This document shows, piece after piece, positions 22,286 to 34,900 of a stretch of DNA of 64,000 bases (position 1 is the first letter of the stretch; each line of letters begins with the position of its first letter). The translations under genes were made by a program, and so were the position numbers. Location: contig UESW01004831.1 of NCBI GenBank assembly GCA_900491605.1, forward strand, positions 401,856 through 465,855, given 5' to 3'. This stretch comes from Calamus simplicifolius. Lineage: Eukaryota > Streptophyta > Magnoliopsida > Arecales > Arecaceae. The notes below the pieces were generated by a model. It saw only the letters and a program-made list of their open reading frames with translations, did no database searches and was not told the origin of the DNA.

Positions 22286-25200
22286 TTAAGAAGGGAAGAA
22301 AAAAAAAAGAAAAAAAAAAGAGAAAAGTTACTCATTAGGCCACCGTTGATGCGGTCACAGACTCAAATGAAAGAAACACACGGTGCAAAAGAGTCAAGGG
22401 CACAAGTTACAAGGAAGGAAAGATGTTGAAGAAAGGCATTAAAGAAGTATTCAAGTGATCAAGGAATGTGATTTCTTTCCTCGTTACTTGACCACAATAA
22501 TGAAGATTTTTTTTTTTCCTCTTGCAAATGTATACAGTCTTTTGACCAAGGACACCACTTCCTCATATTCTGAAATTAAGGCATTGGTGAATGTGGCACC
22601 AAGCTTTTCAAAATGCGAACTGTTTGGTATGTGAGAATTAACATTGATCTCCACAAGCAGAGTAAACTGAAATAGCTTGTTGTTGATACGTGACCATCCT
22701 ATGTTAATCTTAAATCAGAATCTCACAGCCCACAGCACTAATTAAACTTATTTGAAAGTGAGAGATTCATTAGAATGACAGTTTCTGAAGATCAAGCACT
22801 AAAAGTTATATACATATCCTTTGATGGTGTTGTTCGATTGATTTCTTATCATGCGTTATTGGAAAAATATTTGAAGCTGCAATTTCAATAACCAAAAGGA
22901 GGAAAAGCCTTCTCTTCAAACATGAAGTTCTGTGACAGTGTTTTGGATGGTAAATATTACTTCAATTCTGAGCTACGGCTGCATTGTTGGACATGGTTTC
23001 TAGAAATGGAAGAGAGAGCAGAAAACCACACCACATGACAACCGTAAGCTTTTCGACTTTGAAAAGCATCAGTCTTTGTTGTCCTATATATGCTTACAGC
23101 GATTCATGTCCAAATGGAGAGGTCCTAGAGGCAGGAGTTATAACCATAGGCATGTGTGCGGTTTGAGGATGGCCTACTGAGTTCTCCTCTGTTCAGGACA
23201 GAGCCTTATTAAATGAAGCTGGAGTCATCTTTATTTTGGCAGTGCTCCCATTGTTGCATTGCGTGCCGTGGTGGTGGAATTAAAGAATCCAATCATTCGA
23301 GAGGAAACTGAAAAGTTGATTTCTTTCCAGGAATGTTCACATTTGCGTTTGTTGGCAATAAGAATAAGAAACATGTTGTTTTCTTAAATTCAGTCATCAA
23401 TTAAATTTGTTGAATCGAAATGAACTTTATAAGTTATATAAAAAATACAAAAAGTCCTCTTTTCCAGTCCCCACTCACCAATCTTTTCTTTTTTCCAAAA
23501 AAAAAAAAAAAATAATATGTTTTTTGCAGTTGGCAAGCAAAATTTAATCAAAATGTTATTTCAGCATACAATTTCACTATTATATAATAATGCAAGAATA
23601 AAAATAAATTTTCTTCGACAAAGGAAAGAAAACGAGATGCTGCGGCCATCCAGGCCTGCTGTGAAGCCAGTGGTCCGCAACGATCCAAACAGGGGAGATT
23701 CTTTTCCCAGTCCCGACGGCATCGCTAATCCATCCGAACTTCGTGACAATACCAGCAAAGAATTCCATCACCCATCCCCACCCTCAAAGCTAGGTGACGA
23801 AAGAAGCCAGCAGGTGAGGCCAGTCGCCTTCCAAGCCCCCGAAACGGAACAAAGTTCGAAACAGCGGCCGCCATGACGCAATCCTGGAACCGTTTATGAG
23901 AACCCAGAGAGGCACTCGTAGTGAAACGAAAAAATACGATACGAATTACAACGCTTGATTAGATTAGATGGGTTCTTCTCTCAAAAGTCGACAACTTACA
24001 CGAGTTGCCATTATGTTTTTATATTCATTAAAGTCGGCAAAATTCACCGCATTCAGAATTGCAATCGCGCATCGCCCTCTCCAGTCCATCGAGTACGGTG
24101 ACCGCACCCCAGCGGCTTCCGGCTCCTGGAATCCATAACTGGATATTGATCGAATACTTAAAAATTTGAACTATCAGGCGTGAAGCTATGGGGACTGCTA
24201 TAAGATTCGTGCATGGTTGTCTTCTTCTCTGATCTCCAGATTTCTGTGAAGCTCTGTTCCATCCGACCTCCCGTCATCATGGACAACCTGAACTCTTCGT
24301 CTCCAGTCGTCTCCGATGGGCCCAACCGTGCCGGAATGCCATGGCGGCGTGCTCTGGAGGGGAGGTTTGAGTGGATAGCTCCATCACCCTCTCCGATTAT
24401 TGTGGCTGAACTGGAACATTTGTTCCCTGATATTGTTCAAGTCCCTGCACAATCGCTGGAGGAGGAAGCAGCTCGCTGGCAGCATCAATCAATCATCGTT
24501 CGGAGCCTCTCCCGCTGGATTCCTCCGGAGGTGATCATCCGGGAATTTCAGCGATTCCAAATGAAATCGAGTCTGTTTCACTGGCTCACCGGCACTACCT
24601 GTTCCGGTTCTCCGACCCCCATGCTCTGGAGCTCGCTCTCGGCAGGCCCTGGGCGGCCAATGGTCAACCGCTCGCTGTTGCACAATGGGAACCTGATTTT
24701 ATCCCGGCAGCGTGTTCCATTTTCTATGCTCTGCTCTGGATCCGCTTGCCCCAATTCCCGATCGAATACTGGACTGATGAGGTGTTGTCTTCGATCCTCT
24801 CAGTTGTTGGCCAGTTCCTATTCTCTGACGCTTCGACCAGGGAGAGGATCCGGGGGGGCTTCGCTCGAGCGTGCGTCCACGTTGACTTGAGCAAGCCATT
24901 GAGGCCAGAAGCGAGGATCCGTGGCAACAGGGCTCCTTTTTTGCAGCAATTCTCGTATAAGAATCTGGAAGGGATCTGTGGCTCGTGCGGTGGCCTGCAT
25001 CTCAACGGGGGCTGTGGGGAGGTGCCAGCTTCATCGTCTTCTTCTTCCCCCTCTTCTGGACCCCGATTTGGGCCTTGGATGGCTGCAATCAGGCGCCGTA
25101 AGCCTCCTCTGGAGCAGCATCCGGCACCCAAGAAACAGTCTCTTCAAGGTATGTCGGATCCTCCCTCCTCTGCTTCACAAGATGGTTGGCTTGCACCAAG

Positions 25201-25399
25201 GAAGGTGGCTCGGAGGCAGCCTAGGAGGGGGTCTGTTAACCCTCAAGTCAGCCAGGATTCAGCGGGCTGTGGGTTACAGGGGGAGGTTGGATCCAGCGTG
25301 CCGGTCTCCAGCATGCCGGTCTCCTGTGAGGGTGCCGCTAGTTCATCTGTGCCGAAGACTCGAGTCGCTGGCTCTAATGTGCCTAAGTCTCCAGCATGC

Positions 25400-25407
25400 C
25401 GTTTCAG
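25400..25407. repeat. hAT target-site duplication, left copy
   Basis: CGTTTCAG is identical to 26547-26554. An 8-bp duplication is the hallmark of hAT elements. Confidence 0.85.
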
Positions 25408-26288
25408 TAGGGGTGCAACTTGGGCCGGGTTCAACCCGAACCCGGCCCGCTAAACCCGATTTGCAGCAGTACTCAAACTCTAGTTTGCTTAACCCGAACT
25501 CGAAGGATCTGGGTTGAACCCAGACCGATTTGCAATTTGGATCGGGTTAGGGTTACAGTCAACCCGAACCCGAGAAAATCTGAACCCACAAAGCCACAAG
25601 TAGCAGGCCCACTGATGTTGTGGAAGTGATAATTTAGCCTTGTTTGTTAGGTTTAAAATATGTAGAGCTGACAATAGTTTTGTGAAAGTGATGATTCTTG
25701 GTACGAACATTCCACCAGAACCTTCATTACCTTTTAAAATGAGCAATATACCTTTAACCATTTAAAACTAGTATCTTTATTTTTTTTTAATTATCTTCTT
25801 TGAGACATTTGTAACTTCTAATATGAAGTTTGCCAAATTTTTATGAAAGCATCTGGGAAGAGGTGATGAGCAGAAAACTAAAACATATGGGAAAGGGGTG
25901 ATGAGTAAAAAATCAGAGAGCTTTGGATGGCGAATGCAGTCTTGCTACTTGGAAAAGATTTCTCATACCATACTTATGTGGTCTTCTAACTGGCTCTTTA
26001 TATCGTCTCAATATTTTCTGCTTTCGAAGGATAAAGGTGACTTCATCAATGCATATAGTGGCTATTGAAATGTTATGCAACATTTGGATTACTTTGGATA
26101 TATTTTGGTTTAAGAATGTACTTTTTTTTTTGTTTAGTCTTATGTAAAAGATGTATATTTTTAGACATGTAATTTGAAATGTGAAGCTTGTTTGTTTCAA
26201 ACTTTAGCTTGTTTGTACAATGTAAAGCTTATTTGTTTCAAACTTTAGCTTATTTGTGCAATGTTAAGCTTGTTTGTTTCAGATTGTC

Positions 26289-26294
<6 letters not shown>

Positions 26295-26376
<82 letters not shown>
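26295..26376. repeat. (TA)n microsatellite inside the hAT element
   Basis: An uninterrupted TA run of about 82 bp. It produces a spurious Ile-Tyr repeat reading frame. Confidence 0.95.
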
Positions 26377-26378
<2 letters not shown>

Positions 26379-26439
26379 TATCAACCCGAATTTCAACCCG
26401 AAACTCAACCCGAACCCAATTTTTAAAAATAGGGTTAGG

Positions 26440-26512
26440 ATTGAGGTTTTACAAATAGGGTTAGGGTTAGGGTTGACATTTTACAAATAGGGTTAGGGTT
26501 AGGGTTCAAGGA
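26440..26512. repeat. Telomere-like GGGTTAGGGTTA tract at the hAT right subterminus
   Basis: TTTACAAATAGGGTTAGGGTT is repeated with minor changes. The words resemble the plant telomere unit TTTAGGG but the period is six (GGGTTA) and the tract is confined to the element. I read it as subterminal transposase-site repeats rather than an interstitial telomere. Confidence 0.7.
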
Positions 26513-26546
26513 AACCCGAGTTTCATGAGCCCGAGTTGCACCCTTA

Positions 26547-26554
26547 CGTTTCAG
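26547..26554. repeat. hAT target-site duplication, right copy
   Basis: CGTTTCAG matches 25400-25407 exactly. Confidence 0.85.
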
Positions 26555-27142
26555 TGTATCGGTTGGCACTGGAATGAATCTTCAGGCTAATGCTAACCCA
26601 TTCGCTTGTTTGGACTCAGTTCAACAAGCAGACAGTGAGACCGGGTGTCGGCTGCCTAGGTTGGTTGTTCCGACTGGTTAGTCTAAGAGGGCCCGGCCAG
26701 TGGAGCCACTATCACAGAGAGTGGTTTCTAAGACCACTAAAGCGAGAGGAAAAGCCCCCCTTGGGGGAAAAGGAAGGGCGCAGGCTCCATTCACCTTTTC
26801 GGCATCTTTAGATTCCATTCAGGGGTTGGGTAGCCTTACTGGACCGGGTTCCAAGAAGTCCTGTTGTAAGGATGGGGCTGCTCTGGGAAGCAACATACGG
26901 CCCTCCTTGCCGACTTAGGTAGGTCGGCAGACCCATGACTCTACGGTCTCCCTTCTTCAGAAGGCTATTCTGGGGGAGGATTCGGTTGTGGTTATGGATG
27001 TGTCGCAATCTGCGAGTCAGAGGGAGGGAGATTGCAGTGATATGGGGTTTGAGAGCCCCATTCTTCCAGTGATCCGATAGCTTTGGAGTTGCTGGGGGAC
27101 ATGGAGGGAGTCCCCCCCCCCCCCACACACAAAAGCTTTTGA

Positions 27143-30100
27143 ATGAAGATTCTTTCCTAGAACATGCAAGGGGCTCTGAAACCCTCGTTTCGATCCTCGT
27201 TTGGGAGGTTGTTGCAGCTTCATGCTTTTGACATCTGTATCCTGTTGGAGACCCGTCTGTCTGGGGATAGTTTGGCTCGCCTCTGGAGACAGCTTTCCAG
27301 ATCGTGGGACTCTTATGCTGTTGAGTCGGTTGGGCTCTCTGGTGGTATTCTGGTGCTTTGGAGACATGGTAATATTAGAGTGGACGCTTTCCATGGCTGT
27401 GGTCAGCAAGTAGCTCTGGTTATTTCTGAGGGGTCCTCTGCTCCCTTGTTTCTATCGGGCATATATGCTAGCACTGACTTCAGGATGCGCCGTGTCCTTT
27501 GGGCTGATATTCTTTCTCTTCTTGGCCAGGGGTTTCCCTCCCTCATTGCTGGTGACTTCAATTGCATTGTGGGGGCTGAGGAGAAAAGAGGGGGTAGGTA
27601 GTTTGTTGGATCCCCTGATGTTGCTGAGTTTAGATCCTTCATTTCTTCTGCTGAGCTCTTGGATTTAGGGTTCGCTGGACCCCAATACACTTGGTGCAAT
27701 AATCGCAAGGGTGCTGCTAGAGTGTGCAAAAGACTGGACAGGGCCATGGCGACTTCTTCTTGGCTCCAGCTCTTCCCTTCTGTTACTGTCACTCATCTGC
27801 CTAGAATTGGTTCCGATCACTGCCCCATTCTTATTTCTACTGATCACTCTCTTCAGCAGTGTAGGCAGTTTAGATTCGAGAAGTTTTGGACTTATTATTC
27901 TTCTGCCAGAACCATCATCTCTCAGGTCTGGCGATTACATGTTAGAGGGAGTGCTACCTATAGATTATCTCGGTGGCTGGTTCTTCTCAAACGTAGACTC
28001 TCTACATGGAATAAAAGAGAGGTGGGGGATATTGTTAGGCAAGTTGAGCAGGTCGAGTCTATTATCTCTACCCTGCAGACAAAAGAGGACCAGGAGGGGT
28101 TCCTGCTGGATTCTGATCTATCGACTCTCAGGTCTAGCTTGGCTCTGCACCACACTCTTATGCTGCAGCAGGAGACTTTTTGGAGGCAAAGGTCCAGAAT
28201 CTACTGGATTAAGGATCGTAATACTAGATTCTTCCATCAGGCTACTTTGAAATGCCGTGCGATGAATCATATCAGGCATCTAGTTGATGAGGAGGGTGAT
28301 ATTCAGGAGGATGTCCAGATGATCAAGGATCATCTTTTTTAGTTCTTTCAGTTCAGATGGACTGAGCACTCTGGTCTGGGATCCCCAGTTTTCCCTGTTC
28401 AATCCCCCTACAAAGTATCCACTGCTGAGAATGCTCTTCTTATCAGATCTGTCACGGCGAAAGATATTCAGCGTGCTTTATGGGATCTTGGAGCTGACAA
28501 GGCCCCTGACCCTGATGGTTTCCCTCCGTTATTCTTTCGCCACTATTAGGATATTATGGGTCAGGATGTGGTGCAGGCTATCCAGTTGATCTTTCAGTGT
28601 CACACTATTCCCTCCGATTGGAATCAGACCCTTATCACCCTGGTGCCTAAACGACCTGATGCCTCCTCTCCTCAGCACTTCCGGCCTATCAGTCTTTGTA
28701 CTACATTATATAAGATTTGTGCTCGCATTTTGGTTTCACGATTGTCTCCGGTGATCCCTCGCCTCATTTCTCCAGAGCAGGGTGCTTTTATTAGGGGGCG
28801 GAGTATTACCGATAACGCTCTGCTAGCCCAGGAATTCATGCATGACCTTCAGCGAGCTTCCAGTCGTCAGAGCCTCATGGCTGTCAAGCTTGACATGGAG
28901 AGAGCTTATGACAGACTGAGTTGGGATTTTCTGCGCTCTACTCTTCAGGAGTTTGGCTTTGATGACCTTTTTGTTGCCTGGATTATGGCGTGTGTTTACC
29001 GGCCATCTTTCTCTCTCCTAATTAATGGAGGTCATACTGATTACTTCCACTCTGAGGTTGCCCTGAGGCAAGGATGTCCTCTCTCCCCTTTCCTTTTTAT
29101 CCTTTTTGTTGATGCTCTTTCCAAGGCTCTGTCTAAGGCTCAGCAGGATTTGTCTCTTGTTCCTTATACTGCGGTCCCCTTGGACCCACTCTTTCCCACT
29201 TACTGTTTGCGGATGACTGCATTCTCCTGGGTAAGGCTTCTATTTGTAATGCTTCTATTTTTGCGACCATTATGCAGGAGTATTGTCGGGCTTCGGGTCA
29301 GATAGTTTATCTAAATAAATCTTTGATCTGTTTTAGCCCGAAGACGACTCCTACTGTTAGGGGATCTATCCTACATATCTTGGGTATTCCTGTTCAGGCG
29401 GATCGACTATCCTACCTTGGGATCCCTATCACGGGTAGAAGGCCTCGGAACTCCGATTTCAGTGTCTTGGAACATAGGGTCCGTGATCGTCTAAATGGGT
29501 GGTAGATCACTGGGCTCTCCATAATGGCACGGATTACTATTTTATGCTCAGTATTGTCTTCTCTTCCTCTCTATCTGTTATCCAATGCGCCGTCCCGCTG
29601 ACATGTCTGAGGAAGATTGAGAGATACTTTCGGGATTTCCTCTGGGCCTCTATGCAGGATGGTCATGGTGTTCATCTTCTTGCCTGGGTGTTCATCTTCT
29701 TGCCTGGGATATTGTCTGTATGCCGATTGCTGAGGGTGGGCTTGGTATCCAGTCTCTCATTGCTAGGAGGGAGGCTCTGATTGCTAGGCATGCCTCACGG
29801 TTCTTGCTTGATCCACATTGTCTGTGGAGCTCCTTCATGCGTGCCAAATATGGAGATTGGAATCACACCATTTCCCCTCAGTCCTCTCGTGGGCACTCCT
29901 TTTGGAAAGGTCTGTCGGCACGCTCCGGTGGTTCTGGACTGCATCTCTTGGATGATTAGTGATAGAACCTCAGTGGATGTTGTTCAGGACGCTTGGATTA
30001 CTGATCTTCCCCTGTCTTGATGGCCGACCTTTGTTTGCACAGATATCCCTTATGGAATGAGAGTTTGTGATTTAATCTCCCAGTATCATTCTGCTTGGAT

Positions 30101-31195
30101 CTCTTCGTCGGTTTCTAGTTTCTTTGGGGGTGAGCTCTACCGACGCGTTACTTCTATTCGTCTCATTCCGGGTCCCACAATCGACATTAGGGTTTGGAAG
30201 AGAACTTGTATATCTCGGGCTACTATTAGGGACTTCCTGAACATCTATAGGCCTCTACCCCAGCTTGCTATGGATTTGGCACCTTCCCATTCACCCTCGA
30301 GTGCAGCTCTTTATATGGAAGCTTGCTTGGAGTGCTCTTCCTACCTATTCTCTGCTCTCAAGGAGAGGTATGATCATTCTGTCTACATGCCCGCTGTGTG
30401 GTTTGAAGGAGGAGACAGTGGACCATGCTATCTTTTTATGTATTAGAGCGAGACAGATCTGACAGAATTCAGGTGAGTGCCCGTGGGTGCATGGTTCTGA
30501 TCCCCAGCGTATCTCTTTTCTGGGCCAGATTAGGCAGCTTTGCGGAGGGGCTACCATCAGCTGATTCCGAAATGGGCTTATACTGCTTACCAGATCTAGT
30601 TATCTCGAAATCAGCTTGTATTCTCTGACGAGATAGCTTCCCCCCACCGGGTTGTCAGGACTGCTACCTCCTTATCCGCTGAGTATATTTGCCATCAGAG
30701 CACTCTTGATTTTGCTAGTCCTGGTCACTGGGTCTCCCCTGCTGCTTCGACAGCATACCGACATACGATATTTATTTTTTGGAAGCCCCCTCCGCTAGGA
30801 TTTGTTAAAATCAACTTTGATGGGAGTGTTCGAGATAGATATGCGGGATCGACTTTTGTGATTAGGGGTCGGATGGCACCATGCTTACGGCTGGTGAATT
30901 CTAGCTTTTAGACTCTTCCGTTCCCCTTGCTGAACTATATGCAGCGTGGACCGGTATTTCTTATGCCTTTCGGAGCCTCAGTGTCCAAAAACTTATTATT
31001 GAGGAAGATTCTGCTACAATTATCAGTTGGATTCATCAGGAGTCTTGCGACCACTTGCCAACCATTCCTTTGATAAGTAACATCCGATCTCTTCTTCAGG
31101 GCGCAGTTAGCACTCAAATTTGGCACATCTACAGAAAAGCCAACACAGCTGCTGATTGGATTACCGCCAAAGTAGCCTATCACTCTGGTTTCTAG
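27143..31195 (+). pseudogene. LINE ORF2 remnant (endonuclease / RT / zinc finger / RNase H)
   Basis: The start is the ATG at 27143 (MKILS, then TAG where TGG is expected, then NMQG), the usual beginning of plant L1 ORF2. APE-type endonuclease: LLETRLSGD, GLSGGILVLW, GDFNCI (27551-27568) and GSDHCPIL with the SDH catalytic triplet at 27812-27820. RT: HFRPISLCTTLYKI, SPEQGAFIRGRSITDN, KLDMERAYDRLSWDF near 28888, ALRQGCPLSPFLFIL near 29060 and FADD at 29207-29218 in a shifted frame. zf-RVT: CPLCGLKEETVDHAIFLC near 30389. RNase H: GFVKINFDGSV near 30799. Stops and frameshifts occur near 27600, 28340, 28548, 29180, 29504 and 30018. It is inactive, but all catalytic motifs can still be read. Confidence 0.85.
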
Positions 31196-31313
31196 AGCTG
31201 GAAAAAGAACGACCCTTGCCCTATTATCCTGACCCAAATTTTATACTCAGATATTTCAGGTTTGACTCATCCTAGAAGGATGTGACACCCGTCTGTACCC
31301 AAAAAAAAAAAAA

Positions 31314-31909
31314 CTATGAAAACAAATCCATATACCATCACATCCACTTTCACTCCTACCATTAATTCATTTCCTCTAACATCCAACAATAAGAGTTCAA
31401 GTAATTAACTTCTTGGTTAATATCAAAAGCCACAGCAGTGATGAACCTTATGTTCTGTGGTCCACGGTCCAATTTTCTCTACTTGCTCGGGCTGCTTTGG
31501 TACCCTTTTTCTCAACAAAAAAAATAAATAAATAAAAAGAAAAACAGAATGCCACAGTTGCTATTCTATCAGAAAAGGTGGGCTGCTAGATCAACATATA
31601 AAAATGTTAACAGCTTGGAAATTATTAAAATTATATATATATATATATGCATATCAGATATATTTTAGGGTCAATTTAAAAATTTGCAGCACTTGATACC
31701 AAAAACACGGAATAGTTGCAAAATGGTTTAGTGTAACAAATATAATCAGCATAATAAGAATGTGTTCAGGGGCTACTCTCTGAAAAGCTTGGAGCAAAAC
31801 TATCAGATGCTAAAGAAGACAATGAAACTGAAATATGACAGAGCAAGCCATCTTGAGACTTCCAGACCAGGCTAGAGAAAATTTCACTCCAGCACGGTAG
31901 GATTTGTGA
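31314..31909. other. Intergenic / RPN5 3' flank
   Basis: AT-rich with a short (TA)n near 31632-31648. It includes the presumed 3' UTR of the minus-strand RPN5 gene. No other gene. Confidence 0.5.
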
Positions 31910-34900
31910 CTAAGCTTTCAGAGCAGCTTTGTGAACCATGGTTTCCTTGTGTATTTGGTGGCAGCTTTTTTCAACAAGGTCCAGCAGCTTCTCCAAATTG
32001 ATTGCCCAAGAGTTAAGGATGTCATTGCTGTCCTTGGCTGTCTGAAAGCAAACAATTCCCATTGGCCTGTCTATTTTTGCAATCAAAGATTTTGACACCA
32101 CCATATCTGATAAATGCTTCTCAGCTTCCTGAAAAATAACAAGGGAGCAAGGCATAAAACTTTAATAGTTCATTTTTATAAATAAAATAAAATAAAATAA
32201 AATATTATTTTATGAGCATGGTGTCATTTTATGAGCATTTTGTGGAAGGGAAGTTGCAGACAAGCATCTGATTAAGGCTAAAGCTAAAATTTGGAGATGG
32301 TGCTAATTTAAGGGATAGGAAAGATATAAAGGATCCTCTACCTTCAAATGATTTCACTTGTAAAATTCATCAGAAATGTCTGCACAAAGAAATACGGAGA
32401 CATTGCAAGGGGAGAGAAGAAGGTGCTTGTTCAAATAAAGATCTAGCAGACAAACATCAACATTAAGGAGGAAACCTTCACAGCACCTTCTAACTAGTCT
32501 ATTTGCAAACTCTTTTATGCCAATACATTAAGTTGAATATTACTATAAAAAGCATGCTTCTGAATTCAAAGATATATCATGTACTTTATGACCCATAAAA
32601 AGTTAATTTCACACCATCAAATAAGGTGGACTTGGTTTTTATGAAAAACCAAGTAATTCAAATCTCAGGACATAGCTGACCTCAATAAACTTCATGAAGG
32701 CAATACGATAAATTTATCAATGATAAAATAGAACCAACTATCCTCAAAAAGATATTACTTCAATGCAAACATTGACAGAAGACCAAGCATTGATGTCATG
32801 TACCCGTGTTCTACCCTTATAGCAAAACATATCTTAGAAGCCAGAAACATGAAGAACACCTTACAAGATCCAATAGACTTCACCTTACACTAGTTTCAGT
32901 ACAACCTTAGCAATAGCAGCTGTGTCAACATCACAGAATCATTTTTGACTCAGGAGTTCTGGCCAACAATTCTCAATCCAAACCACTAGAAAACATTGCC
33001 AAAGGTATATCACACTACCATCAAAATCATAGTGAAGTCCTGATCACCACACATCCCACCTCATAAATGACCACTTGTACAGTTATCTGCAAAGACTATG
33101 GCAGGTGGACATATAAACTTTATGTGGAAATATAGAACACAACTGCAAACAAGAACATTTTGAAGGACCACTGGGAGAACATAATTATGACTCCTGCAAA
33201 TACTTCAGTTCTTTCTTACTAATTTTAGCATTTTCCTTGCGGAAGGGTCATTCATTACTAATTTATGCCAATGAACTCAATTAATTATCTTTGAATCTTC
33301 ACCAGACCTCATCATAATTCTACAGGCATGGTTACTTAATTATCTTAAAGCTTCACTCTTTATTTGAACCAACAGTAAAGATCGATGATATGGGTTTAGT
33401 GAAGCATTTTTTATCCATATCAGAACCTCATACTAAAACCCGAATTAAAATTCCCAGCAGATGCAAATATGATGACTTATGTACTCTTTTATCCATAAGC
33501 ACCATGAATTATTAAACTCAACAGAATATCAAAAAATGCTGCAGTAAAACACCCCAAAATTATGAAACCATTATCTTGGAATCCCCACCAGGGGATAGCT
33601 ACCAAAAAGAAGAGGGGAATGCTTAGAATCAATCACTCCTTATGCCTTAGGAGTTAGGAGTGTAAACAGAGATGTAAGATATGTATGTAGGAATAATGGA
33701 TCTACATGAATAATCATGTTGAACAAAGGAAAAGGGAGCAAACCTGTAAACTCAGGCACAACAAATCAGCAAGCCTTTTTACGGTAATCCTTGAATAATA
33801 CTTTGACACCACCAAAATATTCTGAGAAGGCAAAATATTTGCAAATTAACAAAATTTAAATCAAAGTAAAAATGAAAATGGAACCAAAGCAGAATAAATA
33901 CATGTTCAATGATTCTCAGTTTTAGATCTTCCGCTGCCTTGGCACCCAAAGATCCTCCAAGCATATCCTTCTCATTCTCAAACTCATCTTTATACATCTC
34001 CCAAAGACCTGTCCACTGGATCACCTCCATAGTGACCAGCTGCTTCAACAGCAGACTTAAATGGTGGGCCACAAAGAGAACAGCATATAAGAAGATCTTG
34101 CATCAGGCAGAAATAATTGGATAGAAACAGTGTGATGAAAAGAGCCCAAAGAATCACCCACCGGAAATTAGGAATTTCAGAAAGATTTTTATCTTCTAGA
34201 GTAGAGTTGAGAAGGCTCGATTGCATTGGGTCATGCGGTGACAACACCAGATACCAACAAATTTTTCTGAGCACCTAAACACCAAAATTCATTCAGAAAA
34301 GTATTGCAAGATGACAAAAGAACTGATAAGCAGATGTTTACCGGAGTCCACTGTGCCGGGTCCTCCTTCACAGATGGAATGTCGTATATTGCTTTGTAGC
34401 TACGACAAATTTCCAGGTAATCATTGTTATAAGAGTGATAGCTACACAAAAATGATCTAATTAATAGTTATCCAATCATCATGGCAACAAATAGAAATGA
34501 TATCTTAAAATCAAAGCAGATTGCACTGCTTAATAGAGCATCTCCTAATTAGATAGTAATGCATAAATTCCAAGCGAACTTATCTCCATATAGATAATCT
34601 CACAATCACATAACAGATTTCAGAGGCACAAGCCTTCATCAATACAGAAGCACCAACACACCCATGTATCCAAACTCAAAATAAGTCAGCCTAGTAAATA
34701 TAAATTTTTGGCTTGATAGCTATTAGTTATTTCATAACTTCAAAATTATTATAAGAAAATATTCTTATGCATGGTGCCTCCTGATGTGAGCACTGCATTT
34801 AACTTTCACAAGAAAGTAAATAATAACATGTCAAAAATGTAATAAGCAGGGAAGTACCAAAGATTATATTGCACGTTCAGAAACAAATAGGAACAGCTAC

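Larger units (their letters stand above)
16793..24209. other. NMT 3' region and long intergenic spacer
   Basis: No recognisable gene in about 7.4 kb. It includes the NMT 3' UTR, a degenerate duplicate of the NMT 3' end near 18857, a 16-bp triplicate at 17686-17733, a tandem dimer at ~21850-22280 and AT-rich stretches at 21600-22300. On the minus strand, 23876 to ~23690 reads as a possible first exon (MAAAVSNFVPFRGLGRRLA), but no downstream exon or homology was found. It is left unannotated. Confidence 0.5.
25408..26546. mobile_element. Non-autonomous hAT element (1139 bp) nested in LINE ORF1
   Basis: The left end TAGGGGTGCAACTTGGGC and right end, whose complement is TAAGGGTGCAACTCGGG, form terminal inverted repeats with the Ac/Ds-like TARGG start. 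They are flanked by the perfect 8-bp duplication CGTTTCAG. Subterminal regions at both ends carry clusters of AACCCGA and GGGTTAGGGTT words. Such clusters are the kind of repeated short sites hAT transposases bind. The interior contains a long (TA)n and no transposase, so movement would need a transposase supplied in trans. Confidence 0.88.
24279..27100 (+). pseudogene. LINE ORF1 remnant (DUF4283 + zinc knuckle), split by hAT
   Basis: ORF1 is the nucleic-acid-binding chaperone-type protein of plant L1 elements. The start is taken at the ATG at 24279 (MDNLNSSSPVV). The DUF4283 core runs in two frames: EGRFEWIAP onwards, then after a frameshift near 24570-24600 as PQFPIEYWTDEVL and FARACVHVDLSKPLRPEA. 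A CCHC-like knuckle (CGSCGGLHLNGGC, spacing C-x2-C-x3-H-x4-C, one residue shorter than usual) follows at about 24980-25020. The Pro/Ser-rich tail is interrupted at 25407 by the hAT insertion and resumes at 26555 to about 27100. Not functional as it stands. Confidence 0.75.
24210..31313 (+). mobile_element. L1-type LINE copy 2, near full length, with nested hAT
   Basis: A two-ORF non-LTR retrotransposon on + with ORF1 (DUF4283 and zinc knuckle), ORF2 (EN-RT-zinc finger-RNase H) and a poly(A) run at ~31302-31313. The 5' boundary is uncertain; I place it just before ORF1. I could not find a convincing target duplication. ORF1 is interrupted by the hAT element at 25408-26546. Nucleotide and protein similarity to copy 1 is clear across ORF2. 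Confidence 0.85.

Noticed and set aside
22984..23166. 60-codon frame
   Set aside because: No domain, no conserved splice context; within chance expectation for 7 kb of spacer.
23517..23876. 119-codon plus-strand frame, Pro/Ser-rich
   Set aside because: The opposite strand gives a more protein-like reading, and neither has homology I recognise; kept only as a weak finding on the minus strand.
26188..26490. 100-codon frame with a long Ile-Tyr repeat
   Set aside because: It is a translation of the (TA)n microsatellite inside the hAT element.
26440..26512. Interstitial telomere
   Set aside because: The GGGTTA words have a six-base period, are only a few units long, and sit inside hAT boundaries with matching words at the other subterminus.
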